The notes: generated by a model not told the origin, from the letters alone. DNA of 42,933 nucleotides from Gemmatimonadaceae bacterium (GCA_013817305.1 JACDCY010000013.1:1-42933); one strand, 5' to 3'. Positions 10,836-22,484 are shown, numbered from the stretch's first letter. Translations and numbers: made by a program.

Positions 10836-12992
10836 ATGAGCGGGGCTTTATGGACGCCGACCGAAGCGCGTGTCGAGCGTTCCAACATGTTGGCGTTCAT
10901 GCGTCGCGCTGCGGAGCGGGGATACATCGGGCCGGTCGGCGTTGCTCCCGCCAACTGCTTCGCCGAGCTTTGGGAGTGGTCGGTGCGCGACCGGCTCGCG
11001 TTCTGGAATCTCGTGCGCGAGTACTGCGGGCTCGTTTGCGGAGAGCAGACGTGCGCATCGCATCAGGAGGACGGGTCTGACAGCGTGGGTCTCGACCGGA
11101 TGGCTCCGCCGGAACCGCCACTCGGCCCCCGTTGGTACCCCTCGCTCAAGCTCAACTTCGCGGAGAATCTCCTCCGATACGATGACGACCGCGCCGCGCT
11201 GGTCTTCTGGAACGAGGAAGGTCGTCAGCGCGAGCTGAGCTACGCCCAGTTGAAGCACGAAGCGCTCAGCATGGCAGCCGCACTACAGGCCGCCGGCGTG
11301 CACGCCGGCGACCGCGTCGCCGGCTTCATGCCCAACATGCCCGAGACCGTGATCGCGATGCTCGGCGCCACCTGGCTCGGCGCAGTGTGGTCCTCCTGCT
11401 CGCCCGACTTCGGCGCGCAAGGCGTGCTCGACCGCTTCGGCCAGATCGAGCCCAAAGTGCTGTTCTGCGCTGACGGCTACCGCTATGCCGGCAAGGAAAT
11501 CGACTGCCTCGATCGGGTACGCACGATCGCGGAGAAGATCCCGTCGATCCAGCACGTCGTCGTGGTGCCATACCGCTCGCGCTCAGTGAATCTCGGAGGA
11601 ATCCGTGCGGCGACGGCCTGGTCCGACTTTGCAGTGATGGCCGGCAGGGAGCGCGGGGTCCGGAGCAGGGGCGTGGCGAACGACCAAGGAGACTCCGCCC
11701 GGTTTGCGGAGGCTTCGCCGGGAGTCTCGCCTAGCCGCGGCTCTGGACCCCGCGCCCCTGCCGGCCCCGCCGAAGGCATGACCAAGCCGCTCCCCGCGCG
11801 GATGGCCTTCGATCACCCCGTGTACGTGATGTACTCATCGGGAACTACCGGGCTTCCCAAGTGCATGGTGCATGGCGCGGGTGGCACCCTGCTGCAGCAT
11901 CTCAAGGAGCTGGTGCTGCACACGGATCTGCGGCGCGAAGACCGGATCTTCTACTTCAGCACCTGCGGATGGATGATGTGGAATTGGCTCGTCAGCTCGC
12001 TCGCCGTGGGCGCCACTGTCGTGCTGTACGACGGCGCTCCGCTCGCGCCCACGCCGTCGGCCATGTGGGACATGGCGGCGCGGGAGAAGCTCACGATTTT
12101 CGGAACGAGCGCCAAGTACATCGCGCTGTGTGAAAAGGAAGGCCTGGCTCCTGCGCGCTCGCACAACCTCTCCGCGCTACGCGCCATTCTTTCGACGGGA
12201 AGTCCGCTGGCCGCGCACAGCTTCGACTACGTGTACCGTGACATCAAGCGAGACGTGCACCTCGCGAGCATCAGCGGCGGAACCGATATCGTATCATGCT
12301 TCGCGCTCGGCAACCCGATCGCACCCGTACACCGGGGCGAGATACAGACGCGCGGGCTCGGCATGGCGGCGGACGTGTTCGACGAGGATGGACAGCCGTT
12401 GCGTGGCGAGCCCGGCGAACTGGTGTGTACAAGGCCATTCCCGAGCATGCCCGTCGCTTTCTGGAACGACGCCGACCGCTCAAAGTACCGCGCGGCGTAC
12501 TTCGACCATTTTCCCGGCGTGTGGCGGCACGGAGACTGGGCCGAACTCACGGAGCGCGGGGGTATGATCATCCACGGCAGGAGCGACGCCACGCTCAACC
12601 CCGGCGGCGTTCGGATAGGCACGGCGGAGATATACCGCCAGGTCGAACAGCTCCCGGAGATCGTCGAAAGCATCGTGATCGGCCAGCGAATTACCGCCGA
12701 CAATGGGGAGCTGGACGAAAGGATCGTTCTCTTCGTTCGCTTGCGCGAGGGATTCGAGCTGGACGCGGCGCTGGAGGATCGAATACGGAAGCAGATCCGG
12801 AGCAATACCAGCCCGTTGCATGTGCCGAAAGTGATCGTCGCCGTGGCGGATATCCCCCGAACCATCAGCGGGAAGATCAGCGAGATCGCCGTGCGGGACG
12901 TCGTACATGGACGCCAGGTGCGGAACACCGAGGCGCTGGCCAATCCGGGAGCGCTCGATCTCTACCGCTCCCTCCCGCAGCTACAGAGCTAG
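10836..12992 (+). CDS. acetoacetyl-CoA synthetase
   Basis: A 718-residue adenylate-forming enzyme that activates acetoacetate with ATP and CoA. The start [16 protein letters not shown] is typical of this subgroup. Motifs are the P-loop [10 protein letters not shown] (about 333-341), [11 protein letters not shown] (about 378), [34 protein letters not shown] and the acetylatable lysine in [10 protein letters not shown]. The protein is longer than the usual 650-670 because about 45 residues (roughly 268-311) are encoded by an in-frame palindromic insertion, upstream of the [11 protein letters not shown] strand. No clear SD precedes the ATG; a palindromic repeat ends 10 nt before it. Acetoacetate is a product of homogentisate degradation, so a link with hppD/hmgA is plausible. 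Confidence 0.93.
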   Translation: MSGALWTPTEARVERSNMLAFMRRAAERGYIGPVGVAPANCFAELWEWSVRDRLAFWNLVREYCGLVCGEQTCASHQEDGSDSVGLDRMAPPEPPLGPRWYPSLKLNFAENLLRYDDDRAALVFWNEEGRQRELSYAQLKHEALSMAAALQAAGVHAGDRVAGFMPNMPETVIAMLGATWLGAVWSSCSPDFGAQGVLDRFGQIEPKVLFCADGYRYAGKEIDCLDRVRTIAEKIPSIQHVVVVPYRSRSVNLGGIRAATAWSDFAVMAGRERGVRSRGVANDQGDSARFAEASPGVSPSRGSGPRAPAGPAEGMTKPLPARMAFDHPVYVMYSSGTTGLPKCMVHGAGGTLLQHLKELVLHTDLRREDRIFYFSTCGWMMWNWLVSSLAVGATVVLYDGAPLAPTPSAMWDMAAREKLTIFGTSAKYIALCEKEGLAPARSHNLSALRAILSTGSPLAAHSFDYVYRDIKRDVHLASISGGTDIVSCFALGNPIAPVHRGEIQTRGLGMAADVFDEDGQPLRGEPGELVCTRPFPSMPVAFWNDADRSKYRAAYFDHFPGVWRHGDWAELTERGGMIIHGRSDATLNPGGVRIGTAEIYRQVEQLPEIVESIVIGQRITADNGELDERIVLFVRLREGFELDAALEDRIRKQIRSNTSPLHVPKVIVAVADIPRTISGKISEIAVRDVVHGRQVRNTEALANPGALDLYRSLPQLQS
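11639..11766. repeat. in-frame palindromic insertion inside the acetoacetyl-CoA synthetase gene
   Basis: Outer arms 11639-11666 and 11740-11766 are reverse complements over 27 nt with two mismatches and one inserted base. Inner arms begin GAGACTCC at 11689-11696 and GGAGTCTC at 11721-11728. The encoded stretch is rich in Arg, Gly, Pro and Ser ([16 protein letters not shown] and onward) and lies where relatives have a short linker. The centre contains GTTTGCG next to CGC repeats, as does the core of the intergenic element at 14944-14977. Confidence 0.8.
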
Positions 12993-13035
12993 GCTCGGCC
13001 ACCCGCTCATCGGCGCGGTAAACGCGCGCCCGTTC

Positions 13036-13584
13036 CTACGCAGCGGGGAAACCCGCGGAGCGCCGGATGCGTCCGACCTGACGCATGTGGTGGTCGAAGT
13101 GCCTGTGCAGGAAGGACAGTACGCCTCGCGCGGGGGTAGGGCCCATGATTGGATGCCTGAACGCCATCTCGTGCAGGCTCTCCTCGCGCAGCGGCTCCAG
13201 GTAGACGGCCAGATCTTCGTGCACCTTCGCCCACTCCGACCAGAGAACTTTCATGTCGGGGTTATCGGCTGGCGAGACCCGCCCGGCAACCTCCCGTGGA
13301 ATTTTGATGCGGATGTTCAGATGGACGATCGACTGAAACGCACCGAAGCCAATCCACTCCCGGGCGCTACGCCGGTGCCCGCGTCGCTCCACGCCTGGCT
13401 TACGCGCGGCCTTGGCCACTTCCTGTTCGACTCGCAGCAGATGCTGCGCAACCTCGGCGAAGGACCACGCATCCGGCGCGGGACGGTACCGAAGCTGTTG
13501 GTCCGAGAGGGCCTGCAAATCATGCTGGAACCTGTCGCGCTTCTCGATGAGGGCATCCAGCTGCGTGCGGAGTCCTGGCAGCAC
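13036..13584 (-). CDS. DinB-like metal-binding protein
   Basis: A 182-residue four-helix protein of the DinB/YfiT superfamily. The pattern RYRPAPDAWSFAEVAQHLL, with His after AEVAQ, and the C-terminal FLHRHFDHHMRQV provide the expected histidine metal ligands. Relatives include thiol-dependent transferases (bacillithiol or mycothiol type) and many uncharacterised proteins; the substrate here is unknown. GTG 13584 is chosen because AGGAGG lies at ideal spacing and the preceding HD gene stops at 13586, leaving 1 nt between them, which points to translational coupling. A longer frame back to 13623 overlaps the HD gene and is not favoured. Confidence 0.82.
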   Translation of the reverse strand: MLPGLRTQLDALIEKRDRFQHDLQALSDQQLRYRPAPDAWSFAEVAQHLLRVEQEVAKAARKPGVERRGHRRSAREWIGFGAFQSIVHLNIRIKIPREVAGRVSPADNPDMKVLWSEWAKVHEDLAVYLEPLREESLHEMAFRHPIMGPTPARGVLSFLHRHFDHHMRQVGRIRRSAGFPAA

Positions 13585-13585
13585 A

Positions 13586-14842
13586 TCAGCCTCCTTCGGT
13601 GATCGTCTGCATGACGGTGTCACGATCCAGAGTGATCGCGCGCGCGGTGAATACGCGTAACCACCGCGTCGACCGGTACAGTTGATCCGACAGCGAGGGC
13701 AGATCGATCGTGCCCTTCCAGCCGCTGTCGGTGAGCCGTTCCACGGTTCCGTCGCGCCTCACGACCGGCAGGTCGAGGCCAAGCATCTGGGTCTTGAGCG
13801 GGTAGTCGAGCAGCAGCTCGCCCGGCGCGAGCCCGGCCTTTCGCGCGAGCGAGTCCTCGATGTCGACGACGCGTTCCCGATCCGCCGCGATCCAGTCGCC
13901 GAATCCCTCGTCCAGCGCGACGGCGGGCCATTCGGCCGCCCGCTTGTAGAGCCTGCGCTCCCGCAGCGCCGAGAGGACCGGCGATCCCGCCGGCTCCAGG
14001 CGGTGCAGCAATCCCTCGTCGGTGAAGGTGCCGAGCTCGTCGGATCGGATCGCGCGTGATCGGAGCGCGTCGTCCACGATCCGCTTGTACATCGCGGTCG
14101 CGCTACGGACCGCATGGTGCCAGTACACGTTCCGGTACATCTGGTATTTCGCGAACAGGAGGGACTCGATCGCGGCCAGCGCCTTCTCGGCAACTCCAAT
14201 CCGAAGCGCTCCGGAGGCGGGGTCCCTGACGACGACCATCGAGTTCGTGAGACGGTCGACGTCGACCTCGCCGTACGGAACGCCGCACATGAGCGCGTCA
14301 CGCTTGAGATACTCGATCTTGTCGAGATCGAGCGAGCCGGATATGAGTCCCTGAAGCGGACTGTCGCTCCGGCCGGTGACGAGAGCGTGTACGCGCGCTG
14401 CGGCTCCCGCACCGAGCTGATCGTCCAGCAGGGATCCGATCTCGCCGCCGGTGATCAGCGGGCCAGCGACGTTCTCGTGGTGCAGCGCGCCGATCTCCTC
14501 GAGCGCGTGCGAGAACGGGTAGTGCCCGATGTCATGCAGCAGCGCGGCCGCGTAGATGATCGCGGGCTCGTCCGCCGGCAGGGAAGCCAGCTCCCCGCGC
14601 TCTTCCAGCAGAGCGATCGTGCGCCTCGCCAGATGGTATGTGCCGAGCGCGTGCTCGAATCGGGAGTGCGTCGCGCCCGGGTAGACGAGGTACGCGAGCC
14701 CGAGCTGCCGCACGTACCGGAGCCGCTGAAACGCCGGCGTATCCACCAGCCGCATGCTGAGCGCGTCGACCCTGATGTTGTTCCACAGAGGGTCGCGAAT
14801 TATCTCGAATCTCACCCGCGGGAAGTTAGTGCGCGCCACCAT
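13586..14842 (-). CDS. HD-domain phosphohydrolase (dGTPase/YwfO-like)
   Basis: A 418-residue HD-superfamily protein. The start resembles the family (IIRDPLWNNIRVDALSMRLVDTPAFQRLRYVRQLG). Metal ligands are visible as SRFEHALGTYHLA and ALLHDIGHYPFSHALE. Relatives of this type hydrolyse nucleoside triphosphates or other phosphate esters; the exact substrate is not known. Start choice is uncertain between ATG 14842 and GTG 14872; the former leaves little N-terminal extension. It is translationally coupled to the DinB-like gene. Upstream it is separated from pckA by the composite palindromic element at 14914-15006. Confidence 0.88.
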   Translation of the reverse strand: MVARTNFPRVRFEIIRDPLWNNIRVDALSMRLVDTPAFQRLRYVRQLGLAYLVYPGATHSRFEHALGTYHLARRTIALLEERGELASLPADEPAIIYAAALLHDIGHYPFSHALEEIGALHHENVAGPLITGGEIGSLLDDQLGAGAAARVHALVTGRSDSPLQGLISGSLDLDKIEYLKRDALMCGVPYGEVDVDRLTNSMVVVRDPASGALRIGVAEKALAAIESLLFAKYQMYRNVYWHHAVRSATAMYKRIVDDALRSRAIRSDELGTFTDEGLLHRLEPAGSPVLSALRERRLYKRAAEWPAVALDEGFGDWIAADRERVVDIEDSLARKAGLAPGELLLDYPLKTQMLGLDLPVVRRDGTVERLTDSGWKGTIDLPSLSDQLYRSTRWLRVFTARAITLDRDTVMQTITEGG

Positions 14843-14913
14843 CCGCGCGCGTACGCGTGGTTGGGGCAGCACCTCCGCTGTGTCCCAACGGTGACCGCGC
14901 GCCCCAGGCCGGG

Positions 14914-15006
14914 CGTGTAAGGGCGAGGCGTGCCCGCCCAGGGCGCGTCTTAGCTCGCGCAGTTTGCGAGCGTAGCGCCCGAGCGGGCATGCCTCGCCCT
15001 TACACG
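14914..15006. repeat. composite palindromic element with conserved core
   Basis: Outer arms 14914-14937 and 14983-15006 are reverse complements with one mismatch in 24 nt. The inner hairpin 14941-14980 holds CTCGC-GCAGTTT-GCGAG. The 34-nt core 14944-14977 matches, in reverse orientation, 30 of 34 positions of the core at 10766-10799, while the outer arms are unrelated. The element lies 12 nt after the pckA stop codon and may serve as its terminator. Confidence 0.82.
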
Positions 15007-15018
15007 GGCGCGCAATAC

Positions 15019-16611
15019 TTAGCCGCGCGGCCCCGCGTCACGCACCGCCGGCTCGGCCCGATCGAACCGCGCGAAGTTCTCGCGGAACATCACCGCGAGC
15101 TTGCTGGCCTGCTCGTCATACGCCGCTCCGTCCGCCCAGGTATCGCGCGGGCGCAGAACCTCGCGCGGGACGCCAGGAACCTCGGCGGGAATACGCAGCC
15201 CGAAAATCGGGTCGGGCTCCATCGCCACGTTGTCGAGCTTTCCGCCAAGCGCCGCGTGAATCATCTCGCGCGTGTGCTGGAGCTTCATGCGCTTGCCCAC
15301 GCCGAACGGTCCGCCGCTCCATCCGGTGTTCACCAGCCACACGCGCGAGCCGTGTTTCCGCAGGAGCTCACCGAGCATGTCGGCGTACTTCGTGGGATGC
15401 CACACGAGAAAGACAGCGCCGAAGCACGCGCTAAACGTGGCTTGCGGTTCCGTGACGCCGCGCTCCGTGCCCGCGACTTTCGCGGTGTAGCCCGAAAGGA
15501 AGTAGTACATCGCCTGCTCGGGTGTGAGGAGCGAGATGGGGGGCAGCACGCCGAACGCGTCTGCGGTCAGGAAGATGACGTTCTTCGGGTGGCCGCCGCG
15601 CCCGTCCGGCACGGACTTCGGGATGTAATGCAGCGGATACGACGCGCGCGTGTTCTCCGTGATCGACTTGTCGTCGAACTTCACGCGCTTCGTGACGGGA
15701 TCCAGCACGACGTTCTCGAGGATCGTGCCGAACATTTGCGTCGTCCTGTAAATGTCGGGCTCGCCTTCGGGCGAAAGGTTGATGACCTTCGCGTAGCACC
15801 CGCCCTCGAAATTGAAGACGCCGTCACCCGACCATCCGTGCTCGTCGTCGCCGATGAGATGCCGCTCCGGATCGGCGGACAGGGTCGTCTTGCCTGTTCC
15901 CGACAGCCCGAAAAAGAGGGCGGTGTCGCCGCCGTCGCCGGCGTTTGCCGAGCAGTGCATGGACAGGACGCCCTGCTTGGGAAGCATGTAGTTCATCACC
16001 GTGAACATCGACTTCTTGAGCTCGCCGGCGTAGCGCGTCCCGCCGATCAATATCATGCGCTCGGCGAGATTGAGGACGATGAACGTGCCCGTACGCGTGC
16101 CGTGCCTGGCCGGCGTGGCCTCGAACTCGGGCGCGTGCAGCACCGTGAAGTTGGGCTCGAACCCCGCAAGCGCACCGGACTCGGGCCGGATGAACATGTT
16201 GCGCACGAACGCCATGTGCCACGCGTTGGGGGATACGTAGCGGACCTTCAGCTGATACGCAGGGTCGGCACCGCAGTGCAGGTCCTCGACGAACAGCTCG
16301 GGCGCTCCGTCGAGATACTTGCGCACGTCGGCGAGTAGCGTGGCGAATTGCTCCGCGGAGACCGGCTGATTTACCTTCCCCCAGTCGACGTCGCTCTCCG
16401 ACGTGGCATCGCGAACGACGAACTTGTCGTTGGGCGAGCGTCCCGTGTGCGGTGACGTGCGCGCTACAAACGGGCCCATCTCGGCGAACTCGCCTTCGCT
16501 CCGGCGCGCGGCGGCGAGCATGAGCTCGGTGCCCACAAGGTTCCAGTGAACCTCGCCCGCAGGATGCAATCCCTGGCCTGCAAGGCTGCGCGGGTTAATC
16601 TCGGTCGTCAT
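15019..16611 (-). CDS. pckA: phosphoenolpyruvate carboxykinase (ATP)
   Basis: A 530-residue cytoplasmic enzyme that turns oxaloacetate and ATP into phosphoenolpyruvate, CO2 and ADP, the first committed step of gluconeogenesis. The nucleotide-binding P-loop GLSGTGKTTLS is near residue 236, followed by the metal-binding GDDEHGWSGDGVFNFEGG. The N-terminal substrate region TGRSPNDKFVVRD and the segment MHCSANAGDGGDTALFFG also match the ATP-dependent class. Length is typical. It begins 20 nt after the malic enzyme stop, with GGAGAA upstream, so the pair forms an operon at the PEP-pyruvate-oxaloacetate node. Confidence 0.97.
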   Translation of the reverse strand: MTTEINPRSLAGQGLHPAGEVHWNLVGTELMLAAARRSEGEFAEMGPFVARTSPHTGRSPNDKFVVRDATSESDVDWGKVNQPVSAEQFATLLADVRKYLDGAPELFVEDLHCGADPAYQLKVRYVSPNAWHMAFVRNMFIRPESGALAGFEPNFTVLHAPEFEATPARHGTRTGTFIVLNLAERMILIGGTRYAGELKKSMFTVMNYMLPKQGVLSMHCSANAGDGGDTALFFGLSGTGKTTLSADPERHLIGDDEHGWSGDGVFNFEGGCYAKVINLSPEGEPDIYRTTQMFGTILENVVLDPVTKRVKFDDKSITENTRASYPLHYIPKSVPDGRGGHPKNVIFLTADAFGVLPPISLLTPEQAMYYFLSGYTAKVAGTERGVTEPQATFSACFGAVFLVWHPTKYADMLGELLRKHGSRVWLVNTGWSGGPFGVGKRMKLQHTREMIHAALGGKLDNVAMEPDPIFGLRIPAEVPGVPREVLRPRDTWADGAAYDEQASKLAVMFRENFARFDRAEPAVRDAGPRG

Positions 16612-16631
16612 TGCTCTGTATTTCTCCAGCG

Positions 16632-18929
<2,298 letters not shown>

Positions 18930-19002
18930 CCAGCGAATCTATCGGGGGCGGGGGGCTCTTGGAACGGAGCGCAGCTGCTTGCAGTACTATATTGACTCAT
19001 CC

Positions 19003-19344
19003 ATGCGACCGATCACGTATAGACTGCGGGTTTTCGCGGCGCTGTTGGGCATCGCCCAGGGTGCCGTTCCGGCTCTGGCGATCGCGCACGAGGTGGCCGC
19101 TTCTGAGCTTGCCGCGCCTATTGCGCATGTAGAGTCGCAGGGCGCGAACCATGATGTCGCCACGCATTCTCACGAATGCGGGATATGCCGGCATGGCGTA
19201 TCAAAGGATGGGTTCGCCCCCGGCGCTCCTCTGGGGCTTTCTGACTACTCGGATTTACGGTTCAGCGCCTGGGATGAGAGAGTCCGCGTCGTGCATCTCG
19301 ACGGCGGGTCGGTTGCCCTCCCGCGGGGCCCGCCGCTCGGTTGA
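19003..19344 (+). CDS. DUF2946-like small exported protein, His/Cys-rich
   Basis: A 113-residue protein with a signal peptide (LRVFAALLGIAQGAVPALAIA). The mature part contains HVESQGANHDVATHSHECGICRH, a dense set of His and Cys suited to binding a metal, and ends in the short RGPPLG tail seen in DUF2946-type proteins. No catalytic role is evident. ATG 19003 is chosen because it directly precedes the signal peptide. It lies upstream of a TonB-dependent receptor and a Sco1-type protein, so a role in copper sensing, binding or delivery is likely but inferred. Confidence 0.65.
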   Translation: MRPITYRLRVFAALLGIAQGAVPALAIAHEVAASELAAPIAHVESQGANHDVATHSHECGICRHGVSKDGFAPGAPLGLSDYSDLRFSAWDERVRVVHLDGGSVALPRGPPLG

Positions 19345-19401
19345 TTGGCGCTTCCCGCGCCGTTGCAGCATCGCGCTCCCCTTGCAAGGCGCAATCAACC
19401 G
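19338..19401. promoter_or_regulatory. hairpin between the DUF2946-like gene and the TonB receptor gene
   Basis: CGGTTGATTGGCGC at 19338-19351 pairs with 19389-19401 over 13 bp with one bulge; the left arm includes the stop codon of the upstream gene. The right arm is followed by ACTTTTACC. It could be an attenuator or a weak terminator setting the ratio of receptor to small protein. No known riboswitch class is recognised. Confidence 0.45.
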
Positions 19402-19419
19402 ACTTTTACCCAACTAGAA

Positions 19420-21693
19420 ATGCCTACCAGATTTCTCCGCGCGTCGTATCGCGCGCTACTCGTGCTCGCCGCGGTCGCGGCCTCCGCGGCCAGCGCGGAT
19501 CCGGGCCGCGCTGACCTCGCCCCATCGCTCGGCGGCGTTGTCCGGGATACCGCCGGAACCCCGCTGCCGCACGCGCAGGTCGTCATCATCGGCCTCAATC
19601 GCGGCACCAGCACCAACCCATCGGGCGAATTCTTCTTCGATGCGGTAACCCCGGGCCGATACGAGGTGTATGCCACGCTGATCGGGTATGCTCCTTCGCG
19701 CGTCGCGGTCGTTGTGCCGGAATCTTCGAACGATCCTGTTCGCATCACCATCACTTTGCGCGCGACAGCGCTACAACTGCCGGGCATCGAGATTACGGCG
19801 ACGCGAGTCGCCACAGACCCGCTCGATCTGACCCAGTCGACTGTGGAGTTATCTGGCCAGGCGCTCTCGCGCCGCGTCAGCTCCAGCGTTGCGCAGACCC
19901 TCGCCAGTGAGCCTGGGGTGTCGCAGCGCTTCAGCGGCCCGGCCGCGAACATGCCTGTGATCCGGGGACTGACCGATGACCGAATCGTCGTGCTTGAGAA
20001 TGGAGAGCGTTCGGGAGATCTCGCGTCCTCCGCTCCCGATCACGGCGTAACGATAGACCCGCTGCGGGCCAGGCAAATCGAAGTAGTCCGCGGCCCCGCT
20101 GCACTGCAGTACGGCAACAACGCCATCGGCGGCGTAGTGAACGTAATCACACAGGAGATCCCGACCGCCGTTCCCAACCACGTCGAAGGATATTTCGCTT
20201 CACAGGTGGAGTCCGTAAATCCGGGCGGCGCATTTGCCGCCTCCGCAACGGTGCCATTGGGACGCGCAGTGGCGATAAACGCTCATGGCGGCACACGCGC
20301 CAGCGACGACATGCGCGTCGGCGGGGGCGGGACGCTGTTGAACAGCTATTCGCGAAGCACGAATGCCGGCGCCGCGGTGGGAGTCATACGCGAGCGCTTC
20401 ACCAGCGGGCTGAGCTTTGCGGCCACAGGATTTCGTTACGGCCTTCCCGGTGCTCCCGAAGACGACGAGTTGGGCGCCTTCATCGCTGGCAGCCGGCAGC
20501 AAGTCACGGGTCGGACCGATTTCAGACTGGCCGGTCGCGCGGTTACGGCAATCAGGCTGGATGGAACGCTGCAATGGTACGGCCACAACGAGATCGAGCC
20601 GAGCGGCGAGGTAGGCACGAGGTTCGACCTCAAGACTCAGACGGCGAACGCGATAGCGCGAACCCGAATGGGCTCCGTAGCGGGTGCCGTCGGCGTGGGC
20701 GGCCTGTTCAAGCAGTACGCGCCGTTTGGCGAAGAGGCGCTGACGCCGGCGGCGGATACGCGGAGCGGCGGAATCTTCGTGTTTCAGGATATTCCACTCG
20801 TCGCGGGCGACACGGCGAAGGTTCCGCATCTGCACATCGGCGCGCGCTACGACACGTATAGAATGGATCCCAAGGGGGATGATCCCCGCTTCGGATCTCC
20901 CGAGGCGCGCGAGTTCCAGAACTTCTCGGGATCGATCGGCGCCACGTACCCGATGTCGTCGGACGTATCGCTCAACGCAAACGTCTCACGTGCGTTTCGC
21001 GCTCCGACCGTAGAAGAGCTGTACTCGAATGGCGTGCACGCCGCGCGCGGAACGTTCGAAATCGGGAACCAGGATCTCAGCTCCGAGACCAACACGGGCG
21101 GAGAAATCCTGCTGCGCATCCGGCGGCCGAGGGTGAGCTCCCAGCTGTCTGCCTTCTACAATCGGATCGAGAATTACGTGATACTCGACTTCGTGCGAGA
21201 CACGATCGTGGACGGGTCCAGCATGCCGCTGGCGCTGTACACGCAGGGGGACGCCACCCTCCAGGGGTTCGAGGGAGAGATCGAGGCCGAAGTGTTTCCT
21301 AGAATCGTCGCTGGATTCATGGGCGACCTCGTCCTGGGAAGGCTCAAGTCCGACGAGCCGCTGCCATTCATGCCGGCGACGCGTGCCGGAGCTCGTGCCC
21401 GGTATGACGACGGTCGGTTCTCGGCGGGCTTCGATTACCGTCATGTTTTCGCCCAGGATGACGTACCCGTCGCGGCGACCGAAGACGACCCGTCCGCCGT
21501 AGCCACTGCGGCGTACGACCTGCTCGACCTCTCCGCGGGGTGGACGCTGATCCGCGGCGGTCTGGTTCACAACATCACCTTCCGTCTCGACAACGCGCTC
21601 GATAAGCGCTACCGCGAAGCGACAAGCCGGATCAAGCATTTCGCGTTCAATCCGGGGAGGAATGTGTCGTTGGTTTACAGGGTGCTCTTTTAG
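19420..21693 (+). CDS. TonB-dependent outer-membrane receptor
   Basis: A 757-residue outer-membrane importer. After a signal peptide come a carboxypeptidase-regulatory-like beta-sandwich (GGVVRDTAGTPLPHAQVVI to about residue 110), then the plug (VAQTLASEPGVSQRF, PVIRGLTDDRIVVLENGER, IEVVRGPAALQYGNNAIGGV), then the beta-barrel ending in NVSLVYRVLF with the usual terminal Phe. It would take up a ligand with energy from TonB-ExbBD, which are not in the window. ATG 19420 is chosen since it starts the signal peptide; the frame upstream to 19345 overlaps the hairpin. Neighbours (His/Cys-rich protein, Sco1) suggest copper or another metal complex as ligand; this is inference. Confidence 0.92.
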   Translation: MPTRFLRASYRALLVLAAVAASAASADPGRADLAPSLGGVVRDTAGTPLPHAQVVIIGLNRGTSTNPSGEFFFDAVTPGRYEVYATLIGYAPSRVAVVVPESSNDPVRITITLRATALQLPGIEITATRVATDPLDLTQSTVELSGQALSRRVSSSVAQTLASEPGVSQRFSGPAANMPVIRGLTDDRIVVLENGERSGDLASSAPDHGVTIDPLRARQIEVVRGPAALQYGNNAIGGVVNVITQEIPTAVPNHVEGYFASQVESVNPGGAFAASATVPLGRAVAINAHGGTRASDDMRVGGGGTLLNSYSRSTNAGAAVGVIRERFTSGLSFAATGFRYGLPGAPEDDELGAFIAGSRQQVTGRTDFRLAGRAVTAIRLDGTLQWYGHNEIEPSGEVGTRFDLKTQTANAIARTRMGSVAGAVGVGGLFKQYAPFGEEALTPAADTRSGGIFVFQDIPLVAGDTAKVPHLHIGARYDTYRMDPKGDDPRFGSPEAREFQNFSGSIGATYPMSSDVSLNANVSRAFRAPTVEELYSNGVHAARGTFEIGNQDLSSETNTGGEILLRIRRPRVSSQLSAFYNRIENYVILDFVRDTIVDGSSMPLALYTQGDATLQGFEGEIEAEVFPRIVAGFMGDLVLGRLKSDEPLPFMPATRAGARARYDDGRFSAGFDYRHVFAQDDVPVAATEDDPSAVATAAYDLLDLSAGWTLIRGGLVHNITFRLDNALDKRYREATSRIKHFAFNPGRNVSLVYRVLF

Positions 21694-21697
21694 AGTG

Positions 21698-22276
21698 ATG
21701 CCAGGTCGTCGATGGATCGCCGTCTTGCTCGTCACATTTTCGGCCGGCGCCGGTTGCCGGGATGAATACAAGTTCTACGGCGTTCCGCTCAACCCGATGG
21801 TGAGTGCTCCGGCTGGGGCACTCACCCGGGGCGACGGCGCATCCTTCACTATCGGTGCGCAGAGAGGGAAGGCCTCGCTTGTTTTTTTCGGTTACACCAA
21901 TTGCCCGGACATCTGCCCGACGACCCTGGCCGACTGGACGCAGGTCAAGACCGCCCTCGACACTGACGCCGCCAAGGTCAACTTCGTATTTGTCACGATC
22001 GATCCGGAGAACGACACCCCCGCGGTCATGAAGAGCTACGTGGCCAACTTCGACACCGCGTTCGTGGGGCTCTCAGGCACGCAGGCGGAAATCGATTCCA
22101 TCGCGACGGCTTTCGGCGTCTCGGCGTTCCCGGACGGAACGCTGGAATCGGGGCACATCGCGATGGCGCATCCCAGTCGGGTATATCTGGTTGATCCGGA
22201 AGGCAGGATTCGCTTCGTTTATCCGCCCGGGCTGAAGCCGGAAGAGATCGCGGAGGACGTGCGGCACGTCTTGTAG
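21698..22276 (+). CDS. Sco1/SenC family copper-binding lipoprotein
   Basis: A 192-residue thioredoxin-fold protein. The N-terminus is a signal ending in the lipobox-like AGAGC, so it is probably membrane-anchored on the periplasmic side. It has the copper-binding/redox motif CPDIC in FFGYTNCPDICPTTLADW and a downstream His in HIAMAHPSRVYLVD. Sco proteins deliver copper to the CuA site of cytochrome c oxidase or buffer thiol redox state. The ATG at 21698 is 4 nt after the receptor stop, so it is co-transcribed with it. No cytochrome oxidase genes are visible nearby. Confidence 0.92.
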   Translation: MPGRRWIAVLLVTFSAGAGCRDEYKFYGVPLNPMVSAPAGALTRGDGASFTIGAQRGKASLVFFGYTNCPDICPTTLADWTQVKTALDTDAAKVNFVFVTIDPENDTPAVMKSYVANFDTAFVGLSGTQAEIDSIATAFGVSAFPDGTLESGHIAMAHPSRVYLVDPEGRIRFVYPPGLKPEEIAEDVRHVL

Positions 22277-22285
22277 TTGGTTGTG

Positions 22286-22317
22286 ACTAGTCACTAGTCA
22301 CTAACTAGTCACTAGTG
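22286..22317. repeat. palindromic heptamer array
   Basis: Units ACTAGTC, ACTAGTC, a 4-nt partial ACTA, then ACTAGTC and ACTAGTG. ACTAGT is itself a palindrome, so the array can fold into a hairpin just after the Sco1-type stop codon and may act as its terminator. It is one of several locus-specific heptamer arrays in the window. Confidence 0.7.
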
Positions 22318-22484
22318 ACGAAGCGTGGCTCACGAGCACGGCTTCAAGACTGAAGTGAGGGATCGGGCTCGCGGGGCACGAAACTACCAGTCCTAGTAGT
22401 TGCGCGAATCGTGTGTGGTTGGTACTGTGCCGACGTAGGGTGATGCGACACGTCGTTGATGGCGTTCTGCTGGAAGGAGCTAGA

